The notes: generated by a model not told the origin, from the sequence alone. Counted from the stretch's first letter, positions 46,008 to 55,802 are shown. The stretch is DNA of 64,000 nt from Adineta ricciae (GCA_905250025.1 CAJNOJ010000314.1:48753-112752); one strand, 5' to 3'. Numbers and translations are program-made.

Positions 46008-47042
46008 TTAGCGAAGTAAAAATCTCGGATTAATAAATATTCTCGCTCGATTCTTCTCTCGCATACATAAATGGAATGGAACATGTTCGCAAGTTGCACC
46101 ACTACCGTTGTATTTGCATCCATACGTCGAGTTCACTTTGTACAATCCAGCACCGCCGAAAGCAGAGCGCACTTCAATTAGATCACGTTCGATAGGAATC
46201 TGTTTCTTATGAGTGAGAATGATCAGCTCAATAAAGTTATGATTGCAGTACTTTTCTCGAGCACGTTCTAACTGCCATATGCGATGCCAGACATCGTAGT
46301 TCATCACGTCGTCGGATAGTGTCCGCAACGCCCATATGTCATAATAACCACCAGTAACCGATGCTGTCATCACAGACCAATCATCTGTATTGTAATAAAA
46401 ATTTGATAGAAACGAAGCAACACTAGTTGAAAACATATCTACATCAGTAACCAAGATGAAATCAGGTACGTAGTTGTATGCTCTAGTGAGAAGTGTATTT
46501 CGACAGAGAGCAAGTCGATCGGTACGAGATGCATACTGTTTAACTAACACTCCTTGTGAAAATATTTCTGCTCTAGCCCAGTTATTCAGCTTTGAAACCG
46601 TTTTATCAGTCGAATCGCTTTCGAATATCAATATGCGCGATGATGGATGGAAAAGCTCGATGATTTGTTCGATGTGATTTCGGTAGCCATTGAGATTAGC
46701 TTCGACATCGCGCGCACATCCTACGACAACTAACCGAAGAGATCGCAGTTGTTGAACTACTTGTTCATAGGACGAGTTGGACAGTTTCCGTGGCAGATTT
46801 GATTGAGACTGCTCTCGCTCAAAGAATGGCCGAGAATCTGGTATAGTAAATGAAACGCAAGTCGAGTTTTTACGTGCCGATGTCGATGAAGCAATCATGG
46901 TAGTTGTGGATGACGCAAATATTGGAATATTATTTGGTGAGTGAACGAAAGACGCGTAGATGATAACGGTCAGAGACATAACAAGCGTACAAAATAATAA
47001 GTACTTTTTTTTCAAAAAACTAGGATTAGTGGATGCAGTCAT
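46008..47042 (-). CDS. Type II membrane glycosyltransferase-like protein, copy 1
   Basis: 344 residues. The ATG at 47042 is chosen because the frame upstream of it is not kept in copy 2. A short cytoplasmic tail with KKK precedes one hydrophobic anchor at about 11-31 (LLFCTLVMSLTVIIYASF) and a Ser/Thr-rich stem, as in Golgi enzymes. The catalytic part starts near 105 with LVVVGCARDVEANL, then RILIFESDSTDKT, a conserved RLALCRN, and DFILVTDVDMF, where DVD is the likely metal-binding DxD motif of a GT-A fold. Cys-rich ending with GGAGLYKV. The closest family I can suggest is the CAP59/GT69-like or related GT-A enzymes, but this is uncertain. Donor and acceptor sugars unknown. Confidence 0.6.
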   Translation of the reverse strand: MTASTNPSFLKKKYLLFCTLVMSLTVIIYASFVHSPNNIPIFASSTTTMIASSTSARKNSTCVSFTIPDSRPFFEREQSQSNLPRKLSNSSYEQVVQQLRSLRLVVVGCARDVEANLNGYRNHIEQIIELFHPSSRILIFESDSTDKTVSKLNNWARAEIFSQGVLVKQYASRTDRLALCRNTLLTRAYNYVPDFILVTDVDMFSTSVASFLSNFYYNTDDWSVMTASVTGGYYDIWALRTLSDDVMNYDVWHRIWQLERAREKYCNHNFIELIILTHKKQIPIERDLIEVRSAFGGAGLYKVNSTYGCKYNGSGATCEHVPFHLCMREKNRARIFINPRFLLR

Positions 47043-48364
47043 TGGACAGGTATATGCGTTGTTTAATGAAAGTTGATATCTTTCTGTGAATAGTGAAATC
47101 TTGAACACAAGAAGAAATACATTCTTATCACAGATGAGGGTGTGGACATAATGACAACTAAATCCTGACCCACAAGCTAATGATATCATCGAAGCATGAG
47201 TAACATAAAAAATTCGCGATGTTGAGTATTACAATGAGATGTGAATCAGTTTCAGCATGAGAGAAACCTCATCTTTCTTAATGCTACTTTTACGAATTTC
47301 TCCTTACAAGGCGCGATCTCCTGATCTCCTCAAACGATTATATTATTCTAAAATTCTCGGAAAAAAACACTCAGTAAGTCGAAGTACAAGGCAAATATTA
47401 TAGAGATATACACGTCAATACGAAACTTGAGTAAATGATTGCTTAATCTAAATTTATATGTCGTAGAAAGATGGTCATATATTAAATAAGTATTATATCT
47501 ATGCAGAGAAAGAAGTGAACATGTCTTTATTATGTTGAAGAATTTCTTCTGACTAAAAATGTTTGAGATAATGTATCAAAATGAAGTCACATTTTACCGT
47601 AAAACTTTCTCGCACGTCCGAGTGTTTAACTTTGAACGAGAAGCTAAGCAATTTTTACAAAGTAAAGAAAAAAACAAACATACCTATTCAAGCATTGCTA
47701 ATACATAATTAATTTTTTTCTCTTTTAGCATAGCGTCATGTACGTTTTATGAATTTGTTGAAAACGTTTGATAGCCGACAATTGTTCTGATTCTTTCATT
47801 CAGTCGACTGTTAATAAGAACTTCATGTACTGTGCCTTGAAGTGTCCTGTACTATAACTGTAGATTACTACGATTTCTTGAAAAAAATCGTCAGAATTCT
47901 AAAGCATCACCACTAGAGTAGCTTTCATGCTCTTGCAACCTTATTAAATTTTTTAGGTCTATGAAAATTCAGGTATGTCTGTAGAATAGTATTTATGTGT
48001 ATTTTTGGTTAGAGCTTTACACGTACAATAAATAAAAATAGGTATACAACTAGACTTTACATGACTGCACAATATTGCGGTTTATCAACTGTATAATTTA
48101 ATAAGCTCTGGTTACTATTTATCAGGATAGATCATGTATTTGTACGCTAATAATGATTAGTATTTAATATATATACAAAACTGCTTTTAATTTTCATACA
48201 ACTGATTGTCAACATTGATACCTCAGAAATTTTTGGTAAAATTACAGATACGATATAAGTAGTCCTAATAACTGCTAGACTTTTATAAAGCTACGACAAT
48301 AAAAAAAATGTATTCTTCATGTTAATCTTCATTAATATTTTCTTTTCTGATAATGTAAGAATAA
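47043..48364. other. Conserved non-coding interval between glycosyltransferase and secreted-protein genes
   Basis: 1.3 kb conserved base by base with 57319-58627, with few indels, although I find no frame. A GTATGT donor-like site (minus strand, near 47680) could end a 5' untranslated exon of the glycosyltransferase. Otherwise AT-rich. Confidence 0.4.
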
Positions 48365-49732
48365 TTACGAAGGGGAAAATCGAATATAGTCAATAATAAA
48401 GTCGGTAGTATTGTCTTGTCGCACAGAGTCAATCCGGAATCGACGTACAATACCATACCAATGAGGATGATTCGATAAGTCCAAGATATGTTCTTTGCAC
48501 TTTCCGTCATTTTCCAATTCACTTCGAAAACGATCGTTTTTATTGAATAATTCTTTATGATTTCTAGTCCAGTGTAATTGCAACATGTTATAATTAGTAC
48601 GAATTATGACTTTCTTTACTACTGATGCATCAATCATAACTTCTGGACTTGATACATATGAATATTCATTCGGCAAGGATAAAATCCATTTGCCATTGGA
48701 AGGATTGCTTCCACTTGCATTTGAATTAAAAGCAAGTTTCCATCCTTCTGTATCTCCGTCTTGATTAAATTCATATGATTTCGGATTTTGTGCTGTATAC
48801 TGTTTCAAACTGAAATTTCCGATTTCAATGGTACCATTATTTAATCCAGTCACTTCCCATCCGATGTTCATTCCTCCGACATAATATTTGCTAAGATCAG
48901 TTGAATTTAGAAATCCACGTTCAACAGCTGCTTCAAGTCCTAATCGAACAAATGGCATCATATTTCCAGTAACGTGTACAATACTTCCATTTTGTACAGA
49001 TACATTCGCAAAATTTGAAAAGGCAGGTTGATATATTAATGCTCCTGTACCTTTGTCGCCATTGACATATAAAGGACTCATCGGGAAACGATCATCATAC
49101 AGGCAAATTCCTAGCCAAAAGTATTTTCCATAATCTGGATCACCTGGAGATAAATTTTGAATAGTCATGTATAGAGGAAATTGTCCTGCATGAATATTCG
49201 GATTGTAGCCGGGTTGAATGTGTTGATCCATATATAAAAGTTGAATATCTAAATTCCATCGTAGTTCAGTAACCTGATTTAATGATACAGAACCAGCTGA
49301 TTTGCCGATACTTTGTTGTATTAAAAGCGCCACCCATGGCTCATCTGGTGTTCTGTATTTACCCTGATATTCGTGGTATCCGTTGACTGATATTTGTAAA
49401 CGACTGTCTTGGAAAAGTATAAAACGTTTATCTTCTGACAACCATTGCATACCTTCAATCTTTCCATCGTGAACAAATGTGCCATTCGTAGATATATTTG
49501 AGTGGCTATCCCATTGTGCCATTTGCCATGATGCACTTGCATTTGGTGCAGTGGAAAATGGATTATATAAACGAAATTGAGGTCCTTTGGCGCATGCGTC
49601 TGGATTGACAAAACAGGCTGGAATAACGCTAAAACCTTGTGTGTAGTTCACGTCAGAGAGAAGTTCAACTCCTTGAAAATATGAATGACTACCTAACGAC
49701 GATTGGATTAAAACTAAAAGCAATAAAAACAT
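48365..49732 (-). CDS. Secreted glycoprotein with C-terminal lectin/CBM-like module, copy 1
   Basis: 455 residues in one exon. Residues 1-15 (MFLLLLVLIQSSLGS) form a signal peptide. At least ten N-glycosylation sites (for example NYT, NAS, NIS, NGT, NVS, NGS) indicate an extracellular product. The middle part has many Trp/Tyr/Asp residues (ELRWNLDIQLLY, YFWLGICLYDDRFP) as in beta-sandwich carbohydrate-binding or hydrolase folds. The end (YEFNQDGDTEGW ... HWYGIVRRFRID ... FIIDYIRF) looks like a jelly-roll module of the galactose-binding type, which is inference from pattern. No catalytic pair could be assigned. It is transcribed in the same direction as the glycosyltransferase. Confidence 0.6.
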   Translation of the reverse strand: MFLLLLVLIQSSLGSHSYFQGVELLSDVNYTQGFSVIPACFVNPDACAKGPQFRLYNPFSTAPNASASWQMAQWDSHSNISTNGTFVHDGKIEGMQWLSEDKRFILFQDSRLQISVNGYHEYQGKYRTPDEPWVALLIQQSIGKSAGSVSLNQVTELRWNLDIQLLYMDQHIQPGYNPNIHAGQFPLYMTIQNLSPGDPDYGKYFWLGICLYDDRFPMSPLYVNGDKGTGALIYQPAFSNFANVSVQNGSIVHVTGNMMPFVRLGLEAAVERGFLNSTDLSKYYVGGMNIGWEVTGLNNGTIEIGNFSLKQYTAQNPKSYEFNQDGDTEGWKLAFNSNASGSNPSNGKWILSLPNEYSYVSSPEVMIDASVVKKVIIRTNYNMLQLHWTRNHKELFNKNDRFRSELENDGKCKEHILDLSNHPHWYGIVRRFRIDSVRQDNTTDFIIDYIRFSPS

Positions 49733-49884
49733 TCGGAAATTAAATAAGAATAATACTCTATTCTTCTTTCTTCAAATACAAATATATAAGTATTGCAAGA
49801 TGCTATTCTTCTCACACAAGCGATTACTGACATTAGAATATGGAACACCTGTTAAAATAAATTCTACACAAGATATTTCTTTAC

Positions 49885-50205
49885 TCAATAATTAAAAGAG
49901 CGAGGGTATGAGAACGTGAAAATAAATACTTTTATTTCTGAATTATTACTCGAGTTATATAACTCAACAGTTAGGTTTTTTAAACGGTCAATAAATAAAT
50001 AGCGGATGTTGTTTGAAATTGTTCGTTGACTGATACTTTTGATTTCAGGAAATACACCTTGTATATCCGAGGTTAACCATTCTAACATTTGCTCTTCCCT
50101 TAACATCTCATCCGAATTAGATCCGTCGTGCAGACATCGGACATATAGTATCTGAAGATTGGTCAAATTTGTAATAAGATCACATACACATGCCGAATTT
50201 TGCAC
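49885..50205 (-). pseudogene. C-terminal relic of an LRR/F-box-type gene, copy 1
   Basis: About 106 codons containing LITNLTNLQILYVRC, EEQMLEWLTSDIQ and IRYLFIDRLKNLTVEL, resembling the end of bdelloid F-box/LRR proteins. The frame has no N-terminal domain, and the upstream sequence does not continue it. The partner (about 60144-60460) is interrupted. I read both as the tail of a truncated gene. Confidence 0.4.
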
Positions 50206-50890
50206 ATCGATAGTAAGAATTCTATATTGAATAGCAAGGATTGAATGACTGAATAGAGCACATTGCTCTTGACTGTACCAAGATGCCTCGCCCGGACGAC
50301 ACCGTAGATTCAGCTTGAATACTGAAACCTTCTCTTAGCGTCATCATGTACTCATGATGACCTTTGTGTTTTTTCTTTTTTCTTTATTGCGTCGTTAGAT
50401 TTCTCTTTGTCTAGCCGCTATCGTTTCCGTTATATAGAGTGGTTATCTCGTTTCGTTGTTGTCGATTTTTTCTCCCGAAATAAACCGACATCGGATCACC
50501 TCGGATTTCTCTTCATCACATCGATATACGGTAGGTGATAGGTGATATTTTCATTTTTGTTGTGGGTATTACGACGATTTGTTCGCATCCCCGAATTCAA
50601 GACTCACAGCATGTTTCGTTTAACTGGTCTCCTTCTGTTCTGTGTCTTGTTTGGTTTGTTTTAATGTATATCTTCTGTTATCGAGTAAATTTCGACACGG
50701 TGGATATTTCGTGTTGTGAATATGATATTCACTCATCAATAATACGGTGTTGCTTAGACGTAAACAAGAGAAACTATATACAATAATAAACACGTAAAAG
50801 TTTGAATCTATTATTTGAAATTATGTTAATGTTGCGTACTTTAGACGCTCGCATTATTCAAAAAAAGTAGCATAGGTTGTTAAGTTACAG
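50206..50890. other. Right edge of block IV copy 1 with a short palindrome
   Basis: Homology with 60369-60592 ends near 50335. At 50339-50360 a hairpin GTCATCATG-4-CATGATGAC stands right at the edge. From there to 50890 no gene is seen. Confidence 0.5.
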
Positions 50891-51990
50891 ATGCCTCAAA
50901 GCAATAAGAAGTGGAGCGCTCATCCGATCTCTCACCAAGGTTCAAGAAAGTCGGGTCCAGGCGCTCTTTGTCCACGTGGAGATCGACCTATTGAAAATGA
51001 TTTGGCTGCATTTATCACGCAAGAATATTATCAAGCGCATACGATTGTTGGATTTGCTCTACCTGAAGGCGATCTTCTCTGCCGAACTTGTTATGAGAGA
51101 GAATCCAGTCGATTCACCATTATCTGCAGGAAGTCATAGCATGATAGAGAGTGCCGAAACCAGTTACAAATGTGAACAATCCAAAGAACTGCTGAACCAA
51201 GTGTTTGATACATTGGGAATTGCCAAGATTAGAGATGTGTAAGTAGACCCTCGTATATTCCATTTCTTACCTTGATTTCCGTTTAGACGACAGACAAATC
51301 AACTAGACAAACAAGTGACGATGGCTGTTGAACTGATTCGATCCACAGCAGAAGTCTTACGGCACCCCCAAAGATGTCGCACAGTTTTCAAGTCACTCAT
51401 CGCTTAAACTCGATGAAAAAGAATATCTTCTCGACGGCTTCAATGTTCTAATTAAATCTAGTGACGAAGATGAGCAGGTTCATCTCTTTACCCTAGCTCC
51501 ACCTGAATGGGGACGCGTAAAAATTGAAGAATACTCCGAAGTCTCTCGCTATCTGGCTCAAAAGAGTATTTCTCTTCATGTGTCATACGTGATGTGATAT
51601 ACATTCGAAAAAATCCCATTGCCATTCGACACATGTCAATGACTGTAGGCCAAGCCTATCAACTCTCTGTCCAAAAGCTACAAGCGAAGCAGGGAACAAG
51701 TTCTGTGAAAAAATCGAGCTTTTATAACCTATGTCCAAAATGAATTAAAATTAAGAAGCTGCATGATGTTTGTACCTGCATCTGTCATGAGAACTTTGAA
51801 CTACTCATGCAGGTAGAATTTCACATGAAGGAATCAGAGTTCATTTTATTTGATAGAGTTGGAACAAACTGGGTGTCAACACTATGGATATGAAAAGTCT
51901 TATTGCTGACTGCGTATGTTCTTCGCAAACAGAAACGTGCTATTTTCAGGAATGTGATGACTTAAAGTGGTTGCAGCCTGGTAGATTTCT
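50891..51990 (+). pseudogene. Decayed multicopy (probably transposon-linked) gene with Cys-rich motif
   Basis: Starts at ATG 50891 with LCPRGDRPIENDLAAFITQEYYQAHTIVGF and LPEGDLLCRTCYERE. A frameshift near 51095 moves coding into another frame (SYKCEQSKELLNQVFDTLGIAKI). An intron-like GTAAGT...TTTAG follows at about 51239-51286, then FTLAPPEWGRVKIEEYSEVSRYLAQKS after another frameshift. KKLHDVCTCICHENFELLM comes at about 51750, preceded by a stop where Trp is expected, and the last part is SLIADCVCSSQTETCYFQEC. I have seen this order of motifs in uncharacterised multicopy invertebrate proteins, often near transposons (recall, not a search). At least three frame or stop lesions make it a pseudogene. 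It ends about 30 bases before a telomere-like tract. Confidence 0.5.
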
Positions 51991-52018
51991 GTTTAGTGAG
52001 CTTGTGTGTTGTCAAAAT

Positions 52019-52064
52019 GGGTGTGGGTGTGGGTGAGGGTGGGTGAGGGTGGGTGTGGGTGTGA
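52019..52064 (+). repeat. Telomere-like tract (GTGTGGGTG/GTGAGGGTG)
   Basis: 46 bases made only of GGGTGTGGGTGAGGGTGGG-type units, close to the TGTGGG telomere repeat known from bdelloids. The G-rich strand runs left to right here. It abuts a decayed gene on one side and a hammerhead motif on the other. Confidence 0.75.
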
Positions 52065-52077
52065 GTTCTGGAAAGAT

Positions 52078-52127
52078 AGCTACGACTATAGTTTCGATCT
52101 TTCTCAAGGGTCGTTCATCAGGTAGCT
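52078..52127 (-). ncRNA. Hammerhead ribozyme motif 1
   Basis: On the minus strand: stem I AGCUAC/GUAGCU (6 perfect pairs), core CUGAUGA, an imperfect stem II, GAAA, the palindrome CUAUAG as stem III, and cleavage triplet GUC. Stem II has mismatches, so activity is uncertain, but every core nucleotide is present. Confidence 0.6.
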
Positions 52128-52428
52128 GAATAATTCGAATTTATGGTAGAAAGTTAGTACGTGATTTAGTTTGCAGTTGTGGTATGATCTTGTTTTAAAG
52201 TGTTTGTTGATTCAATATGTGGTGGTTATGTCTTTATTCTGTTAGTGGATATAATTCTTCCACAAGGCTTTTACGAGCGGTACGCAGTTCTTAAGGGCAA
52301 TTTGCGGTTTGCTATACTTGCGCTGGGTGAGTGAAGAAAATTGAAATTTATTTTGGTCATGGGATGATGTGGCTCAATAGTATAGAAAACTGCAAAAGAA
52401 AAAATGTACAGGTCGATTGTGAAGTTTT

Positions 52429-52450
52429 GGGTGAGGGTGTGGGTGTGAGT
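52429..52450 (+). repeat. Telomere-like tract
   Basis: GGGTGAGGGTGTGGGTGTGAG, immediately left of hammerhead motif 2. Same repeat type as 52019-52064. Confidence 0.6.
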
Positions 52451-52458
52451 CAAGCATT

Positions 52459-52507
52459 ACTACGATCGCGATTTCGATCCTTGCTTAAGGGATCATCATC
52501 AGGTAGT
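52459..52507 (-). ncRNA. Hammerhead ribozyme motif 2
   Basis: Minus strand: stem I ACUAC/GUAGU, core CUGAUGA followed by one extra U, stem II GAUCC/GGAUC with a 9-nt loop, GAAA, stem-III palindrome UCGCGA, cleavage triplet AUC. All three stems pair perfectly. The 80 bases upstream on the ribozyme strand recur at motifs 3 and 5. Confidence 0.75.
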
Positions 52508-52645
52508 TTTTGACTTCATAGTCATCCAGATGATCCGAAGATCATAGATAGGCTATATGATCTACATAGTTCGACAACATAGTGAACGAATCACTAGTTG
52601 TTTTAGTAGAGATCGCATTTTAGTTACAGTGGTGAGTCAAAGCTT

Positions 52646-52690
52646 GCCATTATCGCGATTTCGTCCCTGCTAGAGGACTCATCAGATGGC
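52646..52690 (-). ncRNA. Hammerhead ribozyme motif 3
   Basis: Minus strand: stem I GCCAU/AUGGC, core CUGAUGA, stem II GUCCU/GGGAC, GAAA, stem-III palindrome UCGCGA, cleavage triplet AUA. There is no extra base in the core. It is head-to-tail with motif 2, about 190 bases away. Confidence 0.78.
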
Positions 52691-52760
52691 TTTAGACTGC
52701 ATAAGCTATCCAAATGATCCGAAGATAACAGATAAGCCTACATAAACTGCGTAGCTCGAC

Positions 52761-53860
52761 AGATAGCCGATAAGAAGCTTTTTGATGTACCGCTCATATG
52801 GTTGGGAACGGTACAATATATATTATCTTCGCGTTGTTTATATATTGAATTCTGGTGCTGAGAAACAATGAGGCGAATGGGTAGTAACATCGTATTAGGG
52901 TGACATCTTGTGGAAGATCAGAGATCTTGTGTTTAGTTGTTTATTGGAGAGTGGCGTTGGCACGTGGCTTTTTGATATGAGATATATTATATCGGTGCTG
53001 GTTTGACTTGAGTGTGATGTTGCGCAGCTGTTTAAACTTGAAATCTGATTTTGGGTGCTTAGATACGTATTCAAAGGTTGAAGGATTTTTTTTGGAAATA
53101 TTTAAGTAGTGTAGTACTCGTGTCGTACGGTTGCAGTAGTTGTACACTGTCCCTGCGCATTGATGATCCTCACTTCACTCTTAAGCTCTCCGCACTTATT
53201 CTGCGCCCTCATTAGCATGCTATCACCGCTGTGCTAAGCTCTTGACACCCACCACACACTCTCATTTTGCTTATAATCCTTCTGTACTCATCGGGCACCC
53301 ACACATTGATACCAACGCCTCCACGCCCACCCCACACCCTCAAGATTTTTCATTCATATCATTCAAACTTATACTGTGCTAATATAACTACGATCTCATT
53401 TCCTTATTCACATCCACAACTTTTCCATTTTCTACAATAATACTGATCGGTTTCGTTTCTTCTAGATTCCTAATAATTATACTATCTAATTAAATCAAAT
53501 TTTCCTTCAACAACGACCACAATTACAAACAAACGCCTCGTTCTAACAGGATCTCAAAACCAAATCCCTTTATCAATTGACCTCACTATGTCAGCACCTC
53601 TTTCCACACAAACCGGCTATAAACTTCCGCATATTATAAAACCATTAACCTCTCCGTCTATTTTTATTTCCACGCCAATATAATTAAAATCACTACCGTA
53701 CAACAAACAAGACTACAATACCACCAATATGCCCCGCAAATTCGTATATTCAACAGCGAATTTCCACACCAAACGTAGAAGATTAATATCTTTGTTTTGG
53801 ATTCTTTTGAATTCAGATTAGACAAGCCATTCGTAAATCGTCTTAGCAGACGTGAAACTA
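52761..53860. other. Subtelomere-like spacer with degenerate C-rich stretches
   Basis: No gene seen. About 53160-53350 is rich in CACCC-like words (for example CACCCACCACACACTCTC and CCCACCCCACACCCTC), like decayed telomere repeats. The rest is AT-rich. Confidence 0.4.
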
Positions 53861-53861
53861 G

Positions 53862-53935
53862 TCATGGGAGCTGATCTCACCAGCATGTTCACACCGGTTA
53901 TCGGAAGATGTGGGTTCGAGTCCTGCTTTGATTTA
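53862..53935 (+). other. tRNA-like segment with B-box
   Basis: GGTTCGAGTCC (about 53913-53923) fits the pol III B-box consensus. A GUGGG/CCUGC T-arm and an AGCTGATCTCACCAGC D-arm-like stretch can be drawn, but no proper acceptor stem closes. It is probably a tRNA relic or SINE head. Confidence 0.25.
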
Positions 53936-54070
53936 ATGATCTACGTTAACAAATTGTTCGTATTTGTTAAAACATATCTCTGTGGCTTCCTTTGAGTAGC
54001 TTGACATCCATACAATCGTGGACAAGTGGAAAGATTTCTAATTATCGATTCTTTTATACCTATTTTCAAA

Positions 54071-54144
54071 CTCACCCCACCCACACCCTCACCCACCCTC
54101 ATCCACACCCTCACCCTCACCCTCACCCACACCCTCACCCTATG
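54071..54144 (-). repeat. Telomere-like tract (C-rich strand on +)
   Basis: About 74 bases of CACCCACACCCTCACCC-type units. The orientation is opposite to the tracts at 52019 and 52429. It leads directly into hammerhead motif 4. Confidence 0.7.
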
Positions 54145-54154
54145 CAGAATATTT

Positions 54155-54204
54155 TCCTACCTGATGAAAGACCCTTGAAAAAGGTCGAAATCTAGATCGT
54201 AGGA
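54155..54204 (+). ncRNA. Hammerhead ribozyme motif 4
   Basis: Plus strand: stem I UCCUAC/GUAGGA (6 perfect pairs), core CUGAUGA followed by AA, stem II GACC/GGUC, GAAA, stem-III palindrome UCUAGA, cleavage triplet AUC. It has telomere-like C-rich tracts on both sides. Like the other motifs it lies on the C-rich strand. Confidence 0.75.
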
Positions 54205-54222
54205 TTCTACTGTATGATACAC

Positions 54223-54268
54223 ACCCACAACCTCACCCTCATCCTCACCCTCACCCTCACTCACCCTT
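54223..54268 (-). repeat. Telomere-like tract (C-rich strand on +)
   Basis: CACACCCACAACCTCACCCTCATCC-type sequence, about 46 bases, directly downstream of hammerhead motif 4. Confidence 0.65.
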
Positions 54269-54988
54269 TCGTACCAACATATACCCATGGGATCCCTCCT
54301 AGAAGGCATATCTTTGAGTTTTGAGAATTTCAATAAATCTTGACCTTTGACCCTGACACAAACATACATACAGACACACAAACGAATTTTTTTCATAGGA
54401 CCCTCCTTTCAGTCGAGGGAATAAAGATCCACAATGATAAAAACATTTTTTCGTGGATCTATGAATATTTTTCTTTGGAGTCGATAGAACTCGTCGAATT
54501 CTGGCTTGAAACGCACGGCAACAGATTTAAATTGCATATCATAACAAATAAATCCTGGAAGAGTCGAATCTGTTGCAAAAATGTCCTACGTTAGATAAAC
54601 ATTCATTATAATAACACATTCTCCTTTATGCTGCCTCAATCCTTTTTTTCTCCTACATTGAACAGAAAGAAAATGAATGTGCAGTTTCGCCCACTATCTG
54701 TGCAGCTACTATGAAACAAGAGTGTTTTTTGAGCGCATCACTTATTCAAAATGTTTGAAAGAAATTAGTGCATCGTTCTCGTCATGAATATTTCATATGG
54801 TAATTTTGAATATTACATCAAGACATGACTTTTTTAAAAAACTATTGGTGCAGAGAAAAGTAGGTTTTTATTACGGAAGAGAGAGAAAAAAAACAGAATA
54901 AAAAGACATCTACTAGTAGCAGATGCTATTCATTTTATTTTAAATACAATTGTTGTTGTTGTCAAGTGAAAGTTTGACTGCAATAGTT
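54269..54988. other. Spacer
   Basis: AT-rich. A frame at 54340-54594 has no recognisable content. No supported gene. Confidence 0.35.
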
Positions 54989-55327
54989 ATGGACTGGATA
55001 AGAATTTCAATGCTACTTTTGTTTGCTCTTTTCGAACAATCGCTCATGCAAGATATAAAGTCCGTTAAAATGACAATCATGAACGGATTGGAACTTCAGT
55101 GTGCTAACTCAAACTGTTTACCATTCGTTACTACTACTGCGCCAAACATCCTCCAATGTCAAATTCACTGTTTACGGCAATCCCAATGTAAAGCAACCAC
55201 TTTTCAAGAGACAACTTACAAATGTCAATTGTTTAACAACAGCGCAGATCACAATAGCAATTTGCAAGCAAACATACAAGCCACAACAATGATAGTCATC
55301 TCCGGAACACGAATTCCACTAGGTTAG
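54989..55327 (+). CDS. Small secreted PAN/Apple-like protein
   Basis: 112 residues from the ATG at 54989. Residues 1-20 (MDWIRISMLLLFALFEQSLM) look like a signal peptide. The following part has a spaced Cys pattern with CQIHCLRQSQCKATTF and YKCQLFNN, typical of PAN/Apple domains that bind proteins or sugars outside the cell. It stops after IPLG; a weak donor (GTTAGT) at the stop could mean more exons follow, as PAN domains are usually joined to others. No partner copy in the window. Confidence 0.45.
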   Translation: MDWIRISMLLLFALFEQSLMQDIKSVKMTIMNGLELQCANSNCLPFVTTTAPNILQCQIHCLRQSQCKATTFQETTYKCQLFNNSADHNSNLQANIQATTMIVISGTRIPLG

Positions 55328-55647
55328 TATAGTTATGATAAACCATAGATAATACACAGCATATTCGCATCGCATACGGATTGATTCGCACTTAGCTAGT
55401 ATCAACTTTGGGTTGCCTCATCCAGAAGAAAATGTTTTCGCTAAAAACCGCAGTAAACCGCGGTTTAGGTAACAATAAACGAATTGCTGTAAAAACCCCG
55501 AAAAAAGGAAGGTCGAAATAAGAAAACTCGAAAGGCAAAATCTCGAAAAAGCATGATTCTGAACAGAAAATATCGAAACTAAAAATGTAGAATATTGAAT
55601 GTTTTGGTACCGTCATTATCACCCTTACACACTCGCCTCTACTCCTA
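55328..55647. other. Left flank of minisatellite
   Basis: Contains AACCGCGGTT and several TCGAAA/ATCTCGAAAAA words that recur inverted on the right side of the minisatellite (about 55825-55890), so the array sits between loosely inverted flanks. No gene. Confidence 0.4.
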
Positions 55648-55802
55648 CCCCTCACCCACACTCTTATGCTCACCCTCACCCCTCACCCACACTCTTATGC
55701 TCACCCTCACCCCTCACCCACACTCTTATGCTCACCCTCACTCCTCACCCACACTCTTATGCTCACCCTCACTCCTCACCCACACTCTTATGCTCACTCT
55801 CA
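55648..55802. repeat. Minisatellite, 5 x 31 bp, telomere-like unit
   Basis: Five contiguous 31-bp units (starts 55648, 55679, 55710, 55741, 55772) of the form CCCCTCACCCACACTCTTATG plus CTCACCCTCA. Units 4 and 5 carry CTCC for CCCC, and unit 5 carries one more change. C-rich telomere-like words with a fixed CTTATG insert. The open frames through it are by-products. Confidence 0.9.

Noticed and set aside
47043..47189. N-terminal extension of the glycosyltransferase
   Set aside because: The upstream frame is broken in copy 2 and has no hydrophobic or conserved content; the ATG at 47042 precedes the conserved anchor.
53862..53935. Functional tRNA gene
   Set aside because: The B-box is good but no acceptor stem closes and the anticodon loop is not clear. 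It is kept only as a tRNA-like segment.
55648..55802. CRISPR-like array (five 31-bp repeats)
   Set aside because: There are no unique spacers between the units; they are contiguous. It is a minisatellite in a eukaryotic genome.
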